From Streptomyces indicus (lineage in GTDB: Bacteria > Actinomycetota > Actinomycetes > Streptomycetales > Streptomycetaceae): a stretch of DNA of 64,000 nucleotides. Where the stretch lies: positions 1 through 64,000 of the forward strand of contig NZ_FNFF01000017.1 of the NCBI RefSeq assembly GCF_900100315.1. Direction: 5' to 3'. A program made the translations under genes and the position numbers. The stretch's first letter is position 1. The number at the start of each line of letters is the position of its first letter. The notes below the pieces were generated by a model, which was not told the DNA's origin, made no database searches, and saw nothing but the letters and a program-made list of their open reading frames with translations. Below, one piece after another: positions 7,197-15,839 of the stretch.

Positions 7197-8171
7197 TTAT
7201 CGGGCCTGCTCGGGCACCGTGCTCAGTGACAGTGCGAAACGGCCTTCCGAATCCGTCCACCAGTGGGTCGGCTCCAGGCCGGCGGCCCGTGTCTCGGCCC
7301 GTACGCCGGCCTGCCGGAACTTCGCGGACACTTCGGTGCGCAGCTCCTCACCCGCCGCGAAGTCCACGGCGAGGTCGAGGGCCGGCACCTTCACGGTCTG
7401 CGCCACGGCCGAGCGCAGCCGCATCTCGATCCACTCGTTCTCCTCGTCCCAGACGGCGACGTGCGCGAAGGTGTCCGGGTCGAAGTCCGCGCCGAGTTCG
7501 CGGTTGAGCACGGCGAGGACGTTCTTGTTGAACCGGGCCGTGACGCCCGCCGCGTCGTCGTACGCCGGCACGAGCACCGACGCGTCCTTGACCAGGTCCG
7601 TGCCGAGCAGGAAGAAGTCGCCCGGCGCGAGCATCGCCCGGACCGCGGCGAGGAACTCCGCCCGCTCCCCCGGCAGCAGATTGCCGATCGTGCCGCCGAG
7701 GAACGCCACGAGCCGCGGCCCCGGCACCGGCGGCAGCGCGAGCGGGGCGGTGAAATCGGCGATCAGGGCGTGCACGGCGAGGCCGGGGTGGGTGCGGTGC
7801 AGCGCCTGGGCGGCGCCGCGCAGGGCGCTCTCGCTCACGTCCACGGGGACATAGAGGTCGAGGCCGGTGAGCGCGTCCAGGAGGTGGCGGGTCTTGTCGG
7901 AGGAGCCGGAGCCCAGCTCGATCAGGGTCCGCGCCCCCGTCGCCGCCGCGATCTCGGCCGCGCGGCCGAGGAGGATCTCCCGCTCGGCGCGGGTGGGGTA
8001 GTACTCCGGCAACTCGGTGATCTCTTCGAAGAGTTCGCTGCCGTGCGCGTCGTAGAACCACTTGGGCGGCAGCGTCTTGGGCATCCGGGTCAGACCGTGC
8101 AGGACGTCGGTGCGCAGCGCCTCCTGGCCGGCGTCCTCGGGCAGCGTGCGGGTCAGGGCGAACGAGGTCAC
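7197..8171 (-). CDS. egtD: L-histidine N-alpha-trimethyltransferase EgtD
   Basis: A 324-residue cytoplasmic methyltransferase that trimethylates the alpha-amino group of histidine to give hercynine, the first step of ergothioneine synthesis. Family hallmarks are visible: the N-terminal MPKTLPPKWFYDAHGSELF with the downstream LPEYYPTRAE, the SAM motif LIELGSGSSDKT, and the C-terminal histidine-pocket region (THWWTDSEGRFALSLS). The length is normal for the family. GTG 8171 overlaps the egtC stop by four bases (GTGA) and has AAGGAG upstream. It is the last gene of the egtABCD operon. Confidence 0.95.
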   Translation of the reverse strand: MTSFALTRTLPEDAGQEALRTDVLHGLTRMPKTLPPKWFYDAHGSELFEEITELPEYYPTRAEREILLGRAAEIAAATGARTLIELGSGSSDKTRHLLDALTGLDLYVPVDVSESALRGAAQALHRTHPGLAVHALIADFTAPLALPPVPGPRLVAFLGGTIGNLLPGERAEFLAAVRAMLAPGDFFLLGTDLVKDASVLVPAYDDAAGVTARFNKNVLAVLNRELGADFDPDTFAHVAVWDEENEWIEMRLRSAVAQTVKVPALDLAVDFAAGEELRTEVSAKFRQAGVRAETRAAGLEPTHWWTDSEGRFALSLSTVPEQAR

Positions 8172-9025
8172 GTGGTGGGCTCCTTGAGCGGGGGCGGCGG
8201 GCTGGTGAGGGCGGCCGCGCGGCCGCCGGTGAGGGTGGTGCCGGTGCGCTCGTCGGCGGGCGGCGGATCCGTGCGGCCGGGTGCGAGCGGCGTGAGCCGG
8301 ACGGCGTCGCGGTCCGCGGTGAGCAGCGTGCGGTCGGGGACCTCGGTCCAGCGCGGATCGTCGTCGTACGGCTCGGAGGCGACGACGGTCCGGCGCGCCG
8401 CCGGGTCCGCGAGGTACCAGAGCGTGTCGCCCCAGGCGGTAGCGGTGATCGTCCGGCCGTCCGTGAGCAGGAAGTTGAGCCGCGCGCCCGGCGACGCGTC
8501 GGCCGCGGCGCGGACGGTCTCGGCGACCGCGTGTGCCGCGTCCTCGCCCGTACGCAGCCCGTGCAGCACGAGCGCCCACAGGAACGCGGAGTCGCAGCGG
8601 GCCTCCAGGGACAGCAGCGCCTCCGCGGGCAGGGTCCGTACCAGCGGCGCCAGCGAGCCCGGCCAGCCCGGCACCGCGCCGTTGTGGCTGAACAGCCACC
8701 GCCCGGCGGCGAACGGGGCCGCCGCGGCCTGTCCGTCGGCCCCGGCGAGCGTCGCGTCCCGTACGGCCGCGAGCAGCGCGCCCGAGCGCACCACCCGGGC
8801 CAGGTCGGCGTACGCCTCGTCGCCCCAGACCGGTACGGCGCGGCGGTAGCGGGCGGGCACCGGGTCCCCGTCCGCGTACCAGCCGACCCCGAAGCCGTCG
8901 GCGTTGACGGTGCCGTGCCGCTGCCTGCGCGGCGCCCAGGACTGGCGGAACAGGCTGTGCGGCGGCGCGTCCAGGACCTCGCCGAACGGCACCGGCGGTC
9001 CCAGATAGGCCAGATGCCGGCACAT
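8168..9025 (-). CDS. egtC: Gamma-glutamyl-hercynylcysteine sulfoxide amidohydrolase EgtC
   Basis: A 285-residue class II glutamine-amidotransferase-like hydrolase that removes glutamate from gamma-glutamyl-hercynylcysteine sulfoxide. The N-terminal MCRHLAYLG provides the catalytic Cys2. Other glutaminase-fold motifs are NADGFGVGWY and LFSHNGAVPGW. The C-terminal tail (after about 250) is low in complexity. It overlaps egtB by one base (TGATG) and egtD by four, consistent with tight translational coupling. Confidence 0.94.
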   Translation of the reverse strand: MCRHLAYLGPPVPFGEVLDAPPHSLFRQSWAPRRQRHGTVNADGFGVGWYADGDPVPARYRRAVPVWGDEAYADLARVVRSGALLAAVRDATLAGADGQAAAAPFAAGRWLFSHNGAVPGWPGSLAPLVRTLPAEALLSLEARCDSAFLWALVLHGLRTGEDAAHAVAETVRAAADASPGARLNFLLTDGRTITATAWGDTLWYLADPAARRTVVASEPYDDDPRWTEVPDRTLLTADRDAVRLTPLAPGRTDPPPADERTGTTLTGGRAAALTSPPPPLKEPTT

Positions 9026-10458
9026 CAGGCACCACCCGCGCTTCCCGGACCCGCGTCACGCGCACCCGCATGCCGCGCGCCCGGGCCCCGAGAGTCGGCA
9101 CGCCGCGAGTCCGCATCCCGCGAGTCGGCATCCCGCGCCGTACGGAATCCGGAGAAGATCTGCCGCCGCACCGGATAGTCCCAGTTGCGGAAGGTGCCCC
9201 GGCACGCCACCGCGTCCACGGCGAACGAGCCGCCGCGCAGCACCTTGTGGTCGGGGCCGAAGAACACCTCCGAGTACTCGCGGTACGGATACGCCACGAA
9301 CCCCGGGTAGGGCAGGAAGTCGCTCGCCGTCCACTCCCATACGTCGCCGATCAACTGCCTTACACCGAGGGGAGATTGGCCGAGCGGGTAGCTGCCCGCC
9401 GCGGCCGGGCGCAGATGCCGCTGCCCCAGGTTCGCCCGCTCGGGCGTGGGGTCGGCGTCGCCCCACGGGTAGCGCAGGGAGCGGCCCGTCGCCGGGTCGT
9501 GCCGTGCCGCCTTCTCCCACTCCTCCTCGGTCGGCAGCCGCCGCCCACGCCAGCGGGCGTAGGCGTCGGCCTCGTACCAACTGACGTGCAGCACGGGCTC
9601 GTCGGGCGGCACCACCTCGGTGACGCCGAACCGCCGGCGCAGCCACTGCCCCGCCTCGCGCCGCCAGAACAGCGGTGCGCGCAGGCCGTGTTCGCGGACC
9701 ATGGTCCAGCCGGCCGGCTGCCACCAGCGCGGGTCGTCGTAGCCGCCGTCGGCGATGAACTCCTGGTACGCGGCGTTCGTCACGGGGGTCGTGTCGATGT
9801 GGAACGCCGGGACCTCGCGTACGTGCGCCGGGCGCTCGTTGTCCAGGGCCCAGGGCTCCGCGGTGGTGCCCATGATGAACGGGCCTGCGGAGACGAGGAC
9901 TTCGGCCGGCCCGTCGAAAGGAGCCGCCGACGGCTCGGGGTCGGGCGCCGTGAGGGCGGGTGCGCCCTTGCGGAGCTGGTGGGTGATGAGCATCGTCTCG
10001 TCGTGCTGCTGCTCGTGCTGCGCGATCATGCCGAAGGCGAAGCCCGAGCGGGTCAGCCGCGGCGCGCCCCCGTCCGCCTCGAACGGGGCCTGCTCCAGGA
10101 CGTCGAGGGCGCGGCCGCGCACCTCGGCCGCATAGCGCCGCGCCTCGTCGGGCGCGAGCAGCGGCAGCCGCGGCCGCTCGGCCCGCGGATGCTCGAAGGC
10201 GTCGTACAGCGAGTCGATCTCCGGCCGCATCGCCTCCCGGCCCGCGACCGCCCGGAGCAGCCACTGCTCCTCCTGGTTGCCGATGTGCGCCAGGTCCCAG
10301 ACGAGCGGGGACATCAACGGCGAGTGCTGAGCGGTCAGTTCGGGTCCTTCGACACAGCTGGTCAGCAGGGTTGTACGGTGCCGTGCGCGCTCCAGGGCGC
10401 CGAGCGCGCGGGCGCGCAGCGCCTCCGGGTGGGCCTGCGGGTTCTCCTCGGCGGTCAT
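9025..10458 (-). CDS. egtB: Hercynine oxygenase EgtB (sulfoxide synthase)
   Basis: A 477-residue non-haem iron enzyme that joins gamma-glutamylcysteine to hercynine with O2, forming the C-S bond. The N-terminal DinB-like domain supplies the three iron-binding histidines: DLAHIGN and AQHEQQHDE. The C-terminal FGE-sulfatase domain carries typical motifs (NERPAHVREV, DVWEWTASDF, VLRGGSF, FRNWDYP, FSGFRTARD). After FSGFRTARD an extra Asp/Ala/Ser/Arg repeat tail of about 35 residues follows, which looks like expansion of a short DNA repeat. ATG 10458 overlaps the egtA stop by four bases. Confidence 0.95.
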   Translation of the reverse strand: MTAEENPQAHPEALRARALGALERARHRTTLLTSCVEGPELTAQHSPLMSPLVWDLAHIGNQEEQWLLRAVAGREAMRPEIDSLYDAFEHPRAERPRLPLLAPDEARRYAAEVRGRALDVLEQAPFEADGGAPRLTRSGFAFGMIAQHEQQHDETMLITHQLRKGAPALTAPDPEPSAAPFDGPAEVLVSAGPFIMGTTAEPWALDNERPAHVREVPAFHIDTTPVTNAAYQEFIADGGYDDPRWWQPAGWTMVREHGLRAPLFWRREAGQWLRRRFGVTEVVPPDEPVLHVSWYEADAYARWRGRRLPTEEEWEKAARHDPATGRSLRYPWGDADPTPERANLGQRHLRPAAAGSYPLGQSPLGVRQLIGDVWEWTASDFLPYPGFVAYPYREYSEVFFGPDHKVLRGGSFAVDAVACRGTFRNWDYPVRRQIFSGFRTARDADSRDADSRRADSRGPGARHAGARDAGPGSAGGA

Positions 10459-11798
10459 GAGCGGACGTTCCTCTCATACGAAGGCGAAGGCTGCGGCAGT
10501 GCCTGCGACTGCGGGTGCGGCAGTGCGCGGTGCTCCCCCGGCAGCGCCTCGAAGGCTTCGAGCGCGTCGTCGGCCGGACAGCGGCCCCGTGCGACATAGC
10601 GGTCCGTGAAATCCGCGACCGCCCGCCGTACGGCGTCATCGGCGCCGATCCGCTCCAGGGCGTCCTGGGCGGCGGCGAAGCAGACGGTCGCCGCCTCGCG
10701 CAACTCCGGGTCGGTGAGCCCGAGTCGGGACGCGTCCCGCCACAGCGGGTTGTGCGGCGCGGGCCGCTCACCCGCGCGCTCGGCGAGCCCTTTCACGGCC
10801 CGGTACGCGGTCTCGGCGGCCGCCGGGTCGTCGAACAGGGCGGTCGTCACGGCCAGTGGGACGATCCAGCCGTCCTCGCCGGGTTGTGCGTCGATCATGC
10901 GGAGTTCGAGATGGCCGCGCGGCCGGACCGGCGGGAAGAGCGTGGTCAGGTGGTAGTCGAGGTCGGCGCGGGTGGGCGGGCGCGGCAGTCCGCCGCGGAC
11001 CCACTCGCGGAAACCGAGCCCGTCCGGCACCAGCCAGGGCCCCTCCTCGGCGCGTACGCACATCACGGGCGCGTCGAGCACATGCCGCGCCCAGGCCGTA
11101 CGCGGCTCCGCGTCGAGCGGCGGCGCACCCGAGCGGCCCGCGTCGATCCGCTCCCACAGCCACTGCCGCGAGGAGCGCCGGCCGGTCGAACGGCCGGACA
11201 GGACGGGCGAGTTGGCGAAGGCGGCGACGAGGACGGCCCCGAGCAGGTGCGCGAGCACCCAGCGTCTGCGGTGGCCGAGGGGCCCCGGCTCCTCGTATCC
11301 GGCGTCGAGGCAGACCTGCACGGACGCGGAGGAGCACATCATGGAGCGCCCGGCCGGTCCGCCGCGGTCGAGTGCGGCTTCGAGGGCTTCGTAACGGCGT
11401 TGGTCGAGGAGGCGTCTCGGGGGCCGCCACGGATCGGTGCCGTGGCCGGCGAGGGCGAGTCCGTGGGCGCGGAGCGCGGCGCGGACCGCGGCGAGATCGG
11501 CCCGCATGGCCGAGACGCAGTCGGAGAGGGTGGGGGCGGGTGGCGAGCTGAGCTCCAGCTGTCCGCCGGGTTCCAGGGTGAGCGCCGAGCGCAGGGGCAG
11601 GGCGCGCAGTGCGGCGCAGGCCGCGTCGAGTAAGTCGGGGGGTGTCGGGGTCCGGGGGCGGTGCGGATCGTGGACGATCCACTCCAGCTCCACGCCCACC
11701 GTGCGCGGTGGGCCCGTCTTGAAGCAGATGCCCCTCACCAGGGCCTCCACCTCCGCCTCGGTGATCCCACCGGGCGTCGTACAGTCCGGCTCGCTCAT
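10455..11798 (-). CDS. egtA: Glutamate-cysteine ligase EgtA
   Basis: A 447-residue ATP-dependent ligase of the GCS2 family that makes gamma-glutamylcysteine, the thiol donor for EgtB. The family motif VGVELEWIVHD is near residue 40, with GGQLELSSPP and the later GHLELRMIDAQPG in the order seen in actinobacterial EgtA. ATG 11798 has GGAGG eight bases upstream. It is the first gene of the four-gene operon. No egtE (C-S lyase) lies next to the cluster, so the last step must be supplied from elsewhere. Confidence 0.94.
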   Translation of the reverse strand: MSEPDCTTPGGITEAEVEALVRGICFKTGPPRTVGVELEWIVHDPHRPRTPTPPDLLDAACAALRALPLRSALTLEPGGQLELSSPPAPTLSDCVSAMRADLAAVRAALRAHGLALAGHGTDPWRPPRRLLDQRRYEALEAALDRGGPAGRSMMCSSASVQVCLDAGYEEPGPLGHRRRWVLAHLLGAVLVAAFANSPVLSGRSTGRRSSRQWLWERIDAGRSGAPPLDAEPRTAWARHVLDAPVMCVRAEEGPWLVPDGLGFREWVRGGLPRPPTRADLDYHLTTLFPPVRPRGHLELRMIDAQPGEDGWIVPLAVTTALFDDPAAAETAYRAVKGLAERAGERPAPHNPLWRDASRLGLTDPELREAATVCFAAAQDALERIGADDAVRRAVADFTDRYVARGRCPADDALEAFEALPGEHRALPHPQSQALPQPSPSYERNVRS

Positions 11799-11906
11799 GC
11801 CGGAAGCCTCCTGGTCCGTTCGGCCCGGTCCCTTCCGGGCACCCGCACCACCCAAGACAATCCGGGCGCTTCGCACAAGAGGGCGTCGGTTGAACAGCCG
11901 ATGGCG

Positions 11907-11946
11907 AAGGGGCCTGTACCTGTCCACCGACAGGTACAGGCCCCTT
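11907..11946 (-). terminator. Terminator of the ppx transcript
   Basis: An 18-bp perfect stem (11907-11924 and 11929-11946) with the tetraloop CACC. It lies after the ppx stop and upstream of egtA, insulating the egt operon from its upstream neighbour. Confidence 0.85.
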
Positions 11947-12005
11947 GAACCGTCAAGTCCCTTCGACCGTCAGGCCCCTTCGACAGAAACAGACCCTTCG
12001 GCCGG

Positions 12006-12953
12006 TCAGGCCGCGGAGAGAGCGATGCCGTCCAGGATGTCGTGCTCCGACACGAGCAGCTCCTCGGCGCCGGTGCGCTCCATGATCGCGAGCACGATCA
12101 GGGCGCCCGCGCAGATCACGTCCACGCGGCCCGGGTGCATGACCGGGATCGCGGCCCGCTCGTCGTGCGTCGCGCCGATCAGACGGTGGGTGACGGTCTT
12201 GACCTGCTGGTACGGGAGCACGGAGCGGTGGATGGCCGCCGAATCGTACTCCGGCAGGTCGAGCGCGATCCCCGCGAGGGTCGTGACCGTGCCCGCCAGG
12301 CCGATGTACACGTCCGCCTCGGTGAGCGGCACGGCCCCGGCCGCCTGGTCGAGCGCCTTGTCGATGTCGGCGCGGACGGCGGCGATCTGCTCGTCGGTCA
12401 GCGGACCCCCGGTGAGCCCGTGCCGCTCGGTGAGCCGGACGCAGCCGATGTCCACGGAACGGGCGGCGTCCACGGTGGCCTGCTCGGCGGTCTGCGTACC
12501 GAGCACGAACTCGGTGGAGCCGCCGCCGACGTCGAAGACCAGGGTGCGCAGCGCCTGCGCGTCCCCGCGCCCGGACTGCGCGCTCGCCGCGCCCGCGAAG
12601 GAGAGCTGCGCCTCCTCGTCGCCGGTGATCACCTCCGGCTCGACGCCGAGGATGTCCAGGACGCCGCGGACGAAGTCGTCGCGGTTGGAGGCGTCGCGCG
12701 AGGCCGAGGTCGCGACGAAGCGGACCTTCTCCGCGCCCAACTCCTTGATGACCGCGGCGTATTCACGGCAGGCGGCGAAGGTGCGCTCCAGGGCCTCGGG
12801 CGCGAGCCTGCCCGTGCGGTCCACGCCCTGGCCGAGCCGGACGATGGTCATCCGCCGGTCCAGGTCGGTGAGTTCACCGGTTTCCGGGTCCACGTCCGCC
12901 ACCAGCAGGCGGATCGAGTTCGTACCGCAGTCGACGGCGGCGACGCGGGTCAC
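12006..12953 (-). CDS. ppx: Ppx/GppA family phosphatase (exopolyphosphatase-type)
   Basis: A 315-residue protein of the ASKHA fold that hydrolyses polyphosphate or pppGpp. Phosphate-binding motifs are VDCGTNSIRLL at the N-terminus and VFDVGGGSTEFV near 145. The catalytic glutamate is expected in the VRFVATSASRDA region, followed by EEAQLSFAG. It is the short single-module form common in actinobacteria. GTG 12953 overlaps the DUF501 gene by four bases (GTGA), so the two are co-translated, and the divIC-DUF501-ppx order downstream of eno is conserved in Streptomyces. Confidence 0.9.
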   Translation of the reverse strand: MTRVAAVDCGTNSIRLLVADVDPETGELTDLDRRMTIVRLGQGVDRTGRLAPEALERTFAACREYAAVIKELGAEKVRFVATSASRDASNRDDFVRGVLDILGVEPEVITGDEEAQLSFAGAASAQSGRGDAQALRTLVFDVGGGSTEFVLGTQTAEQATVDAARSVDIGCVRLTERHGLTGGPLTDEQIAAVRADIDKALDQAAGAVPLTEADVYIGLAGTVTTLAGIALDLPEYDSAAIHRSVLPYQQVKTVTHRLIGATHDERAAIPVMHPGRVDVICAGALIVLAIMERTGAEELLVSEHDILDGIALSAA

Positions 12954-13504
12954 TTCCCGTCCTCCGCGTCCACCGTGTCCCCCGCGTCCACCGCAGGCGT
13001 CACGCACGCGCCCTTGCGCCACCACTCCGGCAGCATCGCGAGCGCCTCGTCGCCGAGCGGGTTCACGCCGGGGCCGGCCGCCAGCGAGTGGCCGACGAGG
13101 ACGTGCAGGCACTTCACGCGGTCCGGCATGCCGCCCGCCGACGGGAAGCCCTGGAGCACCTCGATCTCGTCGCGGCGCCTGATGTAGTCCTCGTGCGCGG
13201 CGCGGTAGGCGGCGGCGAGCTCCGGGTCCGTCTTGAGGCGCTCGGTCATCTCCTTCATCACGCCGTTCGCCTCCAGCGTGCCGATGGCCGAGGAGGCCTT
13301 GGGGCACGTCAGGTAGTACAGCGTCGGGAAGGGCGTGCCGTCGGGCAGCCGCGGCGCGGTCTCGACCACGTCGGGCTGGCCGCAGGGGCAGCGGTGCGCG
13401 ATGGCGCGCAGCCCGCGCGGCGGCCGGCCGAGCTGCTGCTTGAAGGCCTCGACGTCTGCCTCGGTGGGCTCGGTGCGCGGGGTGGAGGGCGGCGGGGTTT
13501 CCAT
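12950..13504 (-). CDS. DUF501 family protein
   Basis: A 184-residue cytoplasmic protein of unknown function, widely conserved in actinobacteria between the DivIC/FtsB gene and ppx. Conserved features are GRPPRGLRAIAHRCPCGQP with its paired cysteines, the segment FPTLYYLTCP, and the region following RVKCLHVLVGHSLAAG. The Cys pattern (CPCG, LTCP, KCLH) suggests metal binding, which is inference. ATG 13504 is chosen. ATG 13528 is possible, but neither has a strong ribosome site. Confidence 0.85.
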   Translation of the reverse strand: METPPPSTPRTEPTEADVEAFKQQLGRPPRGLRAIAHRCPCGQPDVVETAPRLPDGTPFPTLYYLTCPKASSAIGTLEANGVMKEMTERLKTDPELAAAYRAAHEDYIRRRDEIEVLQGFPSAGGMPDRVKCLHVLVGHSLAAGPGVNPLGDEALAMLPEWWRKGACVTPAVDAGDTVDAEDGK

Positions 13505-13560
13505 GCCTGGTCTGCCTGGTCTTTCCATGAAGGGGGTGGAGAAGCGGTTCTCGGTCGTGC

Positions 13561-14052
13561 TCAGTCGTCGGCCTGGCCGGCCCGGTCCATCGTGTCCACG
13601 CCGTCGAAGAGGTTCACGTACCAGGCGCGGTCGGCCGTGGGCCTTGATTCCTTACGGCGTTCGCGCGCGGCGGAGGGGTCCACGACCGTGTAACCGGTCT
13701 CGCCGGGGCGCACCATGTGCAGGCGCTCGCGGGCCTGGCGCTCGACGTACGCGGGGTCCTGCCACCGGGCCTTCTCGTCGCGCAGGCGCTCGGTCTCGGC
13801 CCGCTCCTCGTCGAGGATCCGCTGCTGCTCCGCGATGTCCGCGCGCTGGGCCACGTACTGCCTCATGGGATAGGCGAGCGCCACGATCAGCGAGCAGACG
13901 ACGAGCGCGAGCAGCGCCGCGCGGCCGGTGAGCCGGGAGCGGCGGGCCTGGCGGCGGGTCTGCGAGCGGTAGACACGGGCGGCGGTCTGCTCGCCCAGCA
14001 GCCGGATGCGGGTGGTCGTCGAGAACCGGTCCCGGTCCTTCGTCGCTCCCAT
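13561..14052 (-). CDS. divIC: Septum formation initiator, DivIC/FtsB family
   Basis: A 163-residue bitopic divisome protein. It has a basic cytoplasmic N-terminus, one membrane helix around residues 45-65 (AALLALVVCSLIVALAYP), then a short coiled coil (IAEQQRILDEERAETERLRDE in part) and the family signature WQDPAYVERQARERLHMV. It works with FtsL/FtsQ-type proteins in septum assembly. ATG 14052 has GGAGG upstream; an earlier ATG at 14088 lacks one. The gene lies between eno and DUF501, the conserved arrangement. Confidence 0.92.
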   Translation of the reverse strand: MGATKDRDRFSTTTRIRLLGEQTAARVYRSQTRRQARRSRLTGRAALLALVVCSLIVALAYPMRQYVAQRADIAEQQRILDEERAETERLRDEKARWQDPAYVERQARERLHMVRPGETGYTVVDPSAARERRKESRPTADRAWYVNLFDGVDTMDRAGQADD

Positions 14053-14074
14053 GCTCTCGCCTCCCCGTACACGC

Positions 14075-14117
14075 CGACGTCCCCGCACACGGTACGGGAC
14101 CGAGTGCGGGGACGTCG
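14075..14117 (-). terminator. Terminator downstream of eno
   Basis: A 14-bp perfect inverted repeat (14075-14088 and 14104-14117) with a 15-base loop, between the eno stop and the divIC start. It would separate the two transcripts, at least partly. Confidence 0.65.
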
Positions 14118-14202
14118 TACGACTGGCTGCACAGCCTTGGCGATCAGCCCGTCAAGGCCGGCTGCCCGGCGCGGTGCCGGGCCGACTGCTCAGCCCTGCT
14201 GA

Positions 14203-15483
14203 TCAGCCCTTGAAGCGCGGGAAGGCGCTGCGGCCGGCGTACACCGCGGCGTCGTCGAGGATCTCCTCGATGCGGAGCAGCTGGTTGTACTTGGCGACGC
14301 GCTCGGAGCGGGCCGGGGCACCGGTCTTGATCTGGCCGCAGTTGGTGGCGACGGCCAGGTCGGCGATGGTGACGTCCTCGGTCTCGCCGGAGCGGTGGGA
14401 CATCATGCACTTGTAGCCGTTGGACTGCGCGAGCGAGACGGCCTCGAGGGTCTCGGTGAGCGAACCGATCTGGTTCACCTTGACCAGGAGGGCGTTCGCG
14501 GAGCCCTCCTCGATGCCGCGGGCCAGGCGCTCCGGGTTGGTGACGAAGAAGTCGTCGCCGACGATCTGGACCTTCTCGCCCAGCTTGTCGGTGAGGACCT
14601 TCCAGCCCGCCCAGTCGTCCTCGAACAGCGGGTCCTCGATGGACACGAGCGGGTACGCGGAGACGAGCTCCTCGTAGTACTCGGTCATCTCGGCGGCGGA
14701 CAGCTCCTTGCCCTCGAAGAGGTACTTGCCGTCCTTGTAGAACTCGGAGGCGGCGACGTCCAGCGCGAGCGCGATCTGCTGGCCCGGGACGTAACCGGCC
14801 TGCTTGATGGCCTCGACGATCAGGTCGAGGGCCTCGCGGTTGGAGTCCAGGTTCGGGGCGAAGCCGCCCTCGTCGCCGAGGCCGGTGGCCAGGCCCTTGC
14901 TCTTCAGCACGGACTTCAGCGTGTGGTAGACCTCGGTGCCCCAGCGCAGGGCCTCGGAGAAGGACTCCGCACCGATCGGGGCGATCATGAACTCCTGGAT
15001 GTCCACGTTGGAGTCGGCGTGCGACCCACCGTTGAGGATGTTCATCATCGGGACGGGCAGCAGGTGCGCGTTCGGGCCGCCCAGGTAGCGGAAGAGCGGC
15101 AGGTCGCTGGCCTCGGAGGCGGCGTGCGCCACGGCGAGCGAGACGCCGAGGATGGCGTTGGCGCCGAGGGAGCCCTTGTTGTCGGTGGCGTCCAGGTCGA
15201 TCATGGCCTGGTCGATCAGGCGCTGCTCGGTGGCGTCGTAGCCGACGAGCTCCGGGCCGAGCTGCTCGATGACGGCCAGGACGGCCTTCTCGACGCCCTT
15301 GCCCTGGTAGCGGTTGGCGTCTCCGTCGCGGAGCTCAACAGCCTCGAACGCACCGGTGGAGGCACCGGACGGAACTGCAGCACGACCCGTGCTGCCGTCG
15401 TCGAGGCCGACCTCGACCTCGACCGTGGGGTTACCTCGGGAGTCCAGGATTTCCCGGGCTACGACGACGTCGATGGACGGCAC
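14203..15483 (-). CDS. eno: Enolase
   Basis: A 426-residue glycolytic enzyme that interconverts 2-phosphoglycerate and phosphoenolpyruvate. Motifs include the N-terminal AREILDSRGNPTVEVEV, the loop SGASTG, the Mg-binding residues in ALDVAAS / SIEDPLFEDDW / VGDDFFVTN, and the C-terminal signature LLVKVNQIGSLTE and SHRSGETED. GTG 15483 is the likely start because AAGGAG lies six bases before it; an ATG at 15489 is flush against that ribosome site. The protein then begins PSIDVVVARE. Confidence 0.96.
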   Translation of the reverse strand: MPSIDVVVAREILDSRGNPTVEVEVGLDDGSTGRAAVPSGASTGAFEAVELRDGDANRYQGKGVEKAVLAVIEQLGPELVGYDATEQRLIDQAMIDLDATDNKGSLGANAILGVSLAVAHAASEASDLPLFRYLGGPNAHLLPVPMMNILNGGSHADSNVDIQEFMIAPIGAESFSEALRWGTEVYHTLKSVLKSKGLATGLGDEGGFAPNLDSNREALDLIVEAIKQAGYVPGQQIALALDVAASEFYKDGKYLFEGKELSAAEMTEYYEELVSAYPLVSIEDPLFEDDWAGWKVLTDKLGEKVQIVGDDFFVTNPERLARGIEEGSANALLVKVNQIGSLTETLEAVSLAQSNGYKCMMSHRSGETEDVTIADLAVATNCGQIKTGAPARSERVAKYNQLLRIEEILDDAAVYAGRSAFPRFKG

Positions 15484-15839
15484 GAGCATCTCCTTCTGGG
15501 ATGTGACGCTAGATGTGACGCAAGCAGTGCAGGGTCTCTTTGGCCTTGCGACAAGAGCCTAACCGCCTCTGAGGCATCGGCCAGCCGACCGCCCGTCCCC
15601 TGGGACGAAAAGAGGCCCGAAGGCCCGTATTACGGGGCAGAAGGGCCTGGATTCCGTCGCCCTTATTACCGGCCGGTACGGGGTGGGGCGGACAAAAGGG
15701 ACTCCCGTACGGGCGGGGCGCCCCCTGCACAAAGGGCCCGCCCCGGCACGCACGGGGGACGCGCGCCGGGGCGGGAGCTCTGTGGGGGGTGTGGGGGGAA
15801 CCGCCCGGGACCTGTCGGCCCCCGAGGGGGCCCGACGGG
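15484..15839. other. Intergenic region between rpfA and eno
   Basis: This 356-bp region holds the eno promoter and leader on the right and the rpfA terminator on the left. A direct repeat (ATGTGACGCTAG / ATGTGACGCAAG, 15501-15524) lies in the eno leader. A TAGGCT on the minus strand (15562-15557) is a candidate -10. An 11-bp GC-rich stem (15737-15747 with 15765-15775) and a near-perfect hairpin at 15814-15836 follow the rpfA stop. I see no gene. Confidence 0.55.
15814..15836 (-). terminator. Terminator of the rpfA transcript
   Basis: GTCGGCCCCC and GGGGGCCCGAC pair with one bulged base, starting 4 bases after the stop codon. A second stem (15737-15775) follows further downstream. Confidence 0.6.

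Noticed and set aside
7057..7229. A small plus-strand gene (about 57 codons) between ndh and egtD
   Set aside because: It runs through the egt terminator hairpin and into the egtD 3' end, and has no ribosome site or family resemblance.
7197..11798. Complete ergothioneine cluster egtABCDE
   Set aside because: Only A-D are present; the genes beside the cluster are ndh and ppx.
12950..13528. Longer start (13528) for the DUF501 protein
   Set aside because: The extra residues (ERPGRPG) are a near-duplication with no ribosome site; 13504 gives the more typical N-terminus, though the choice is not certain.
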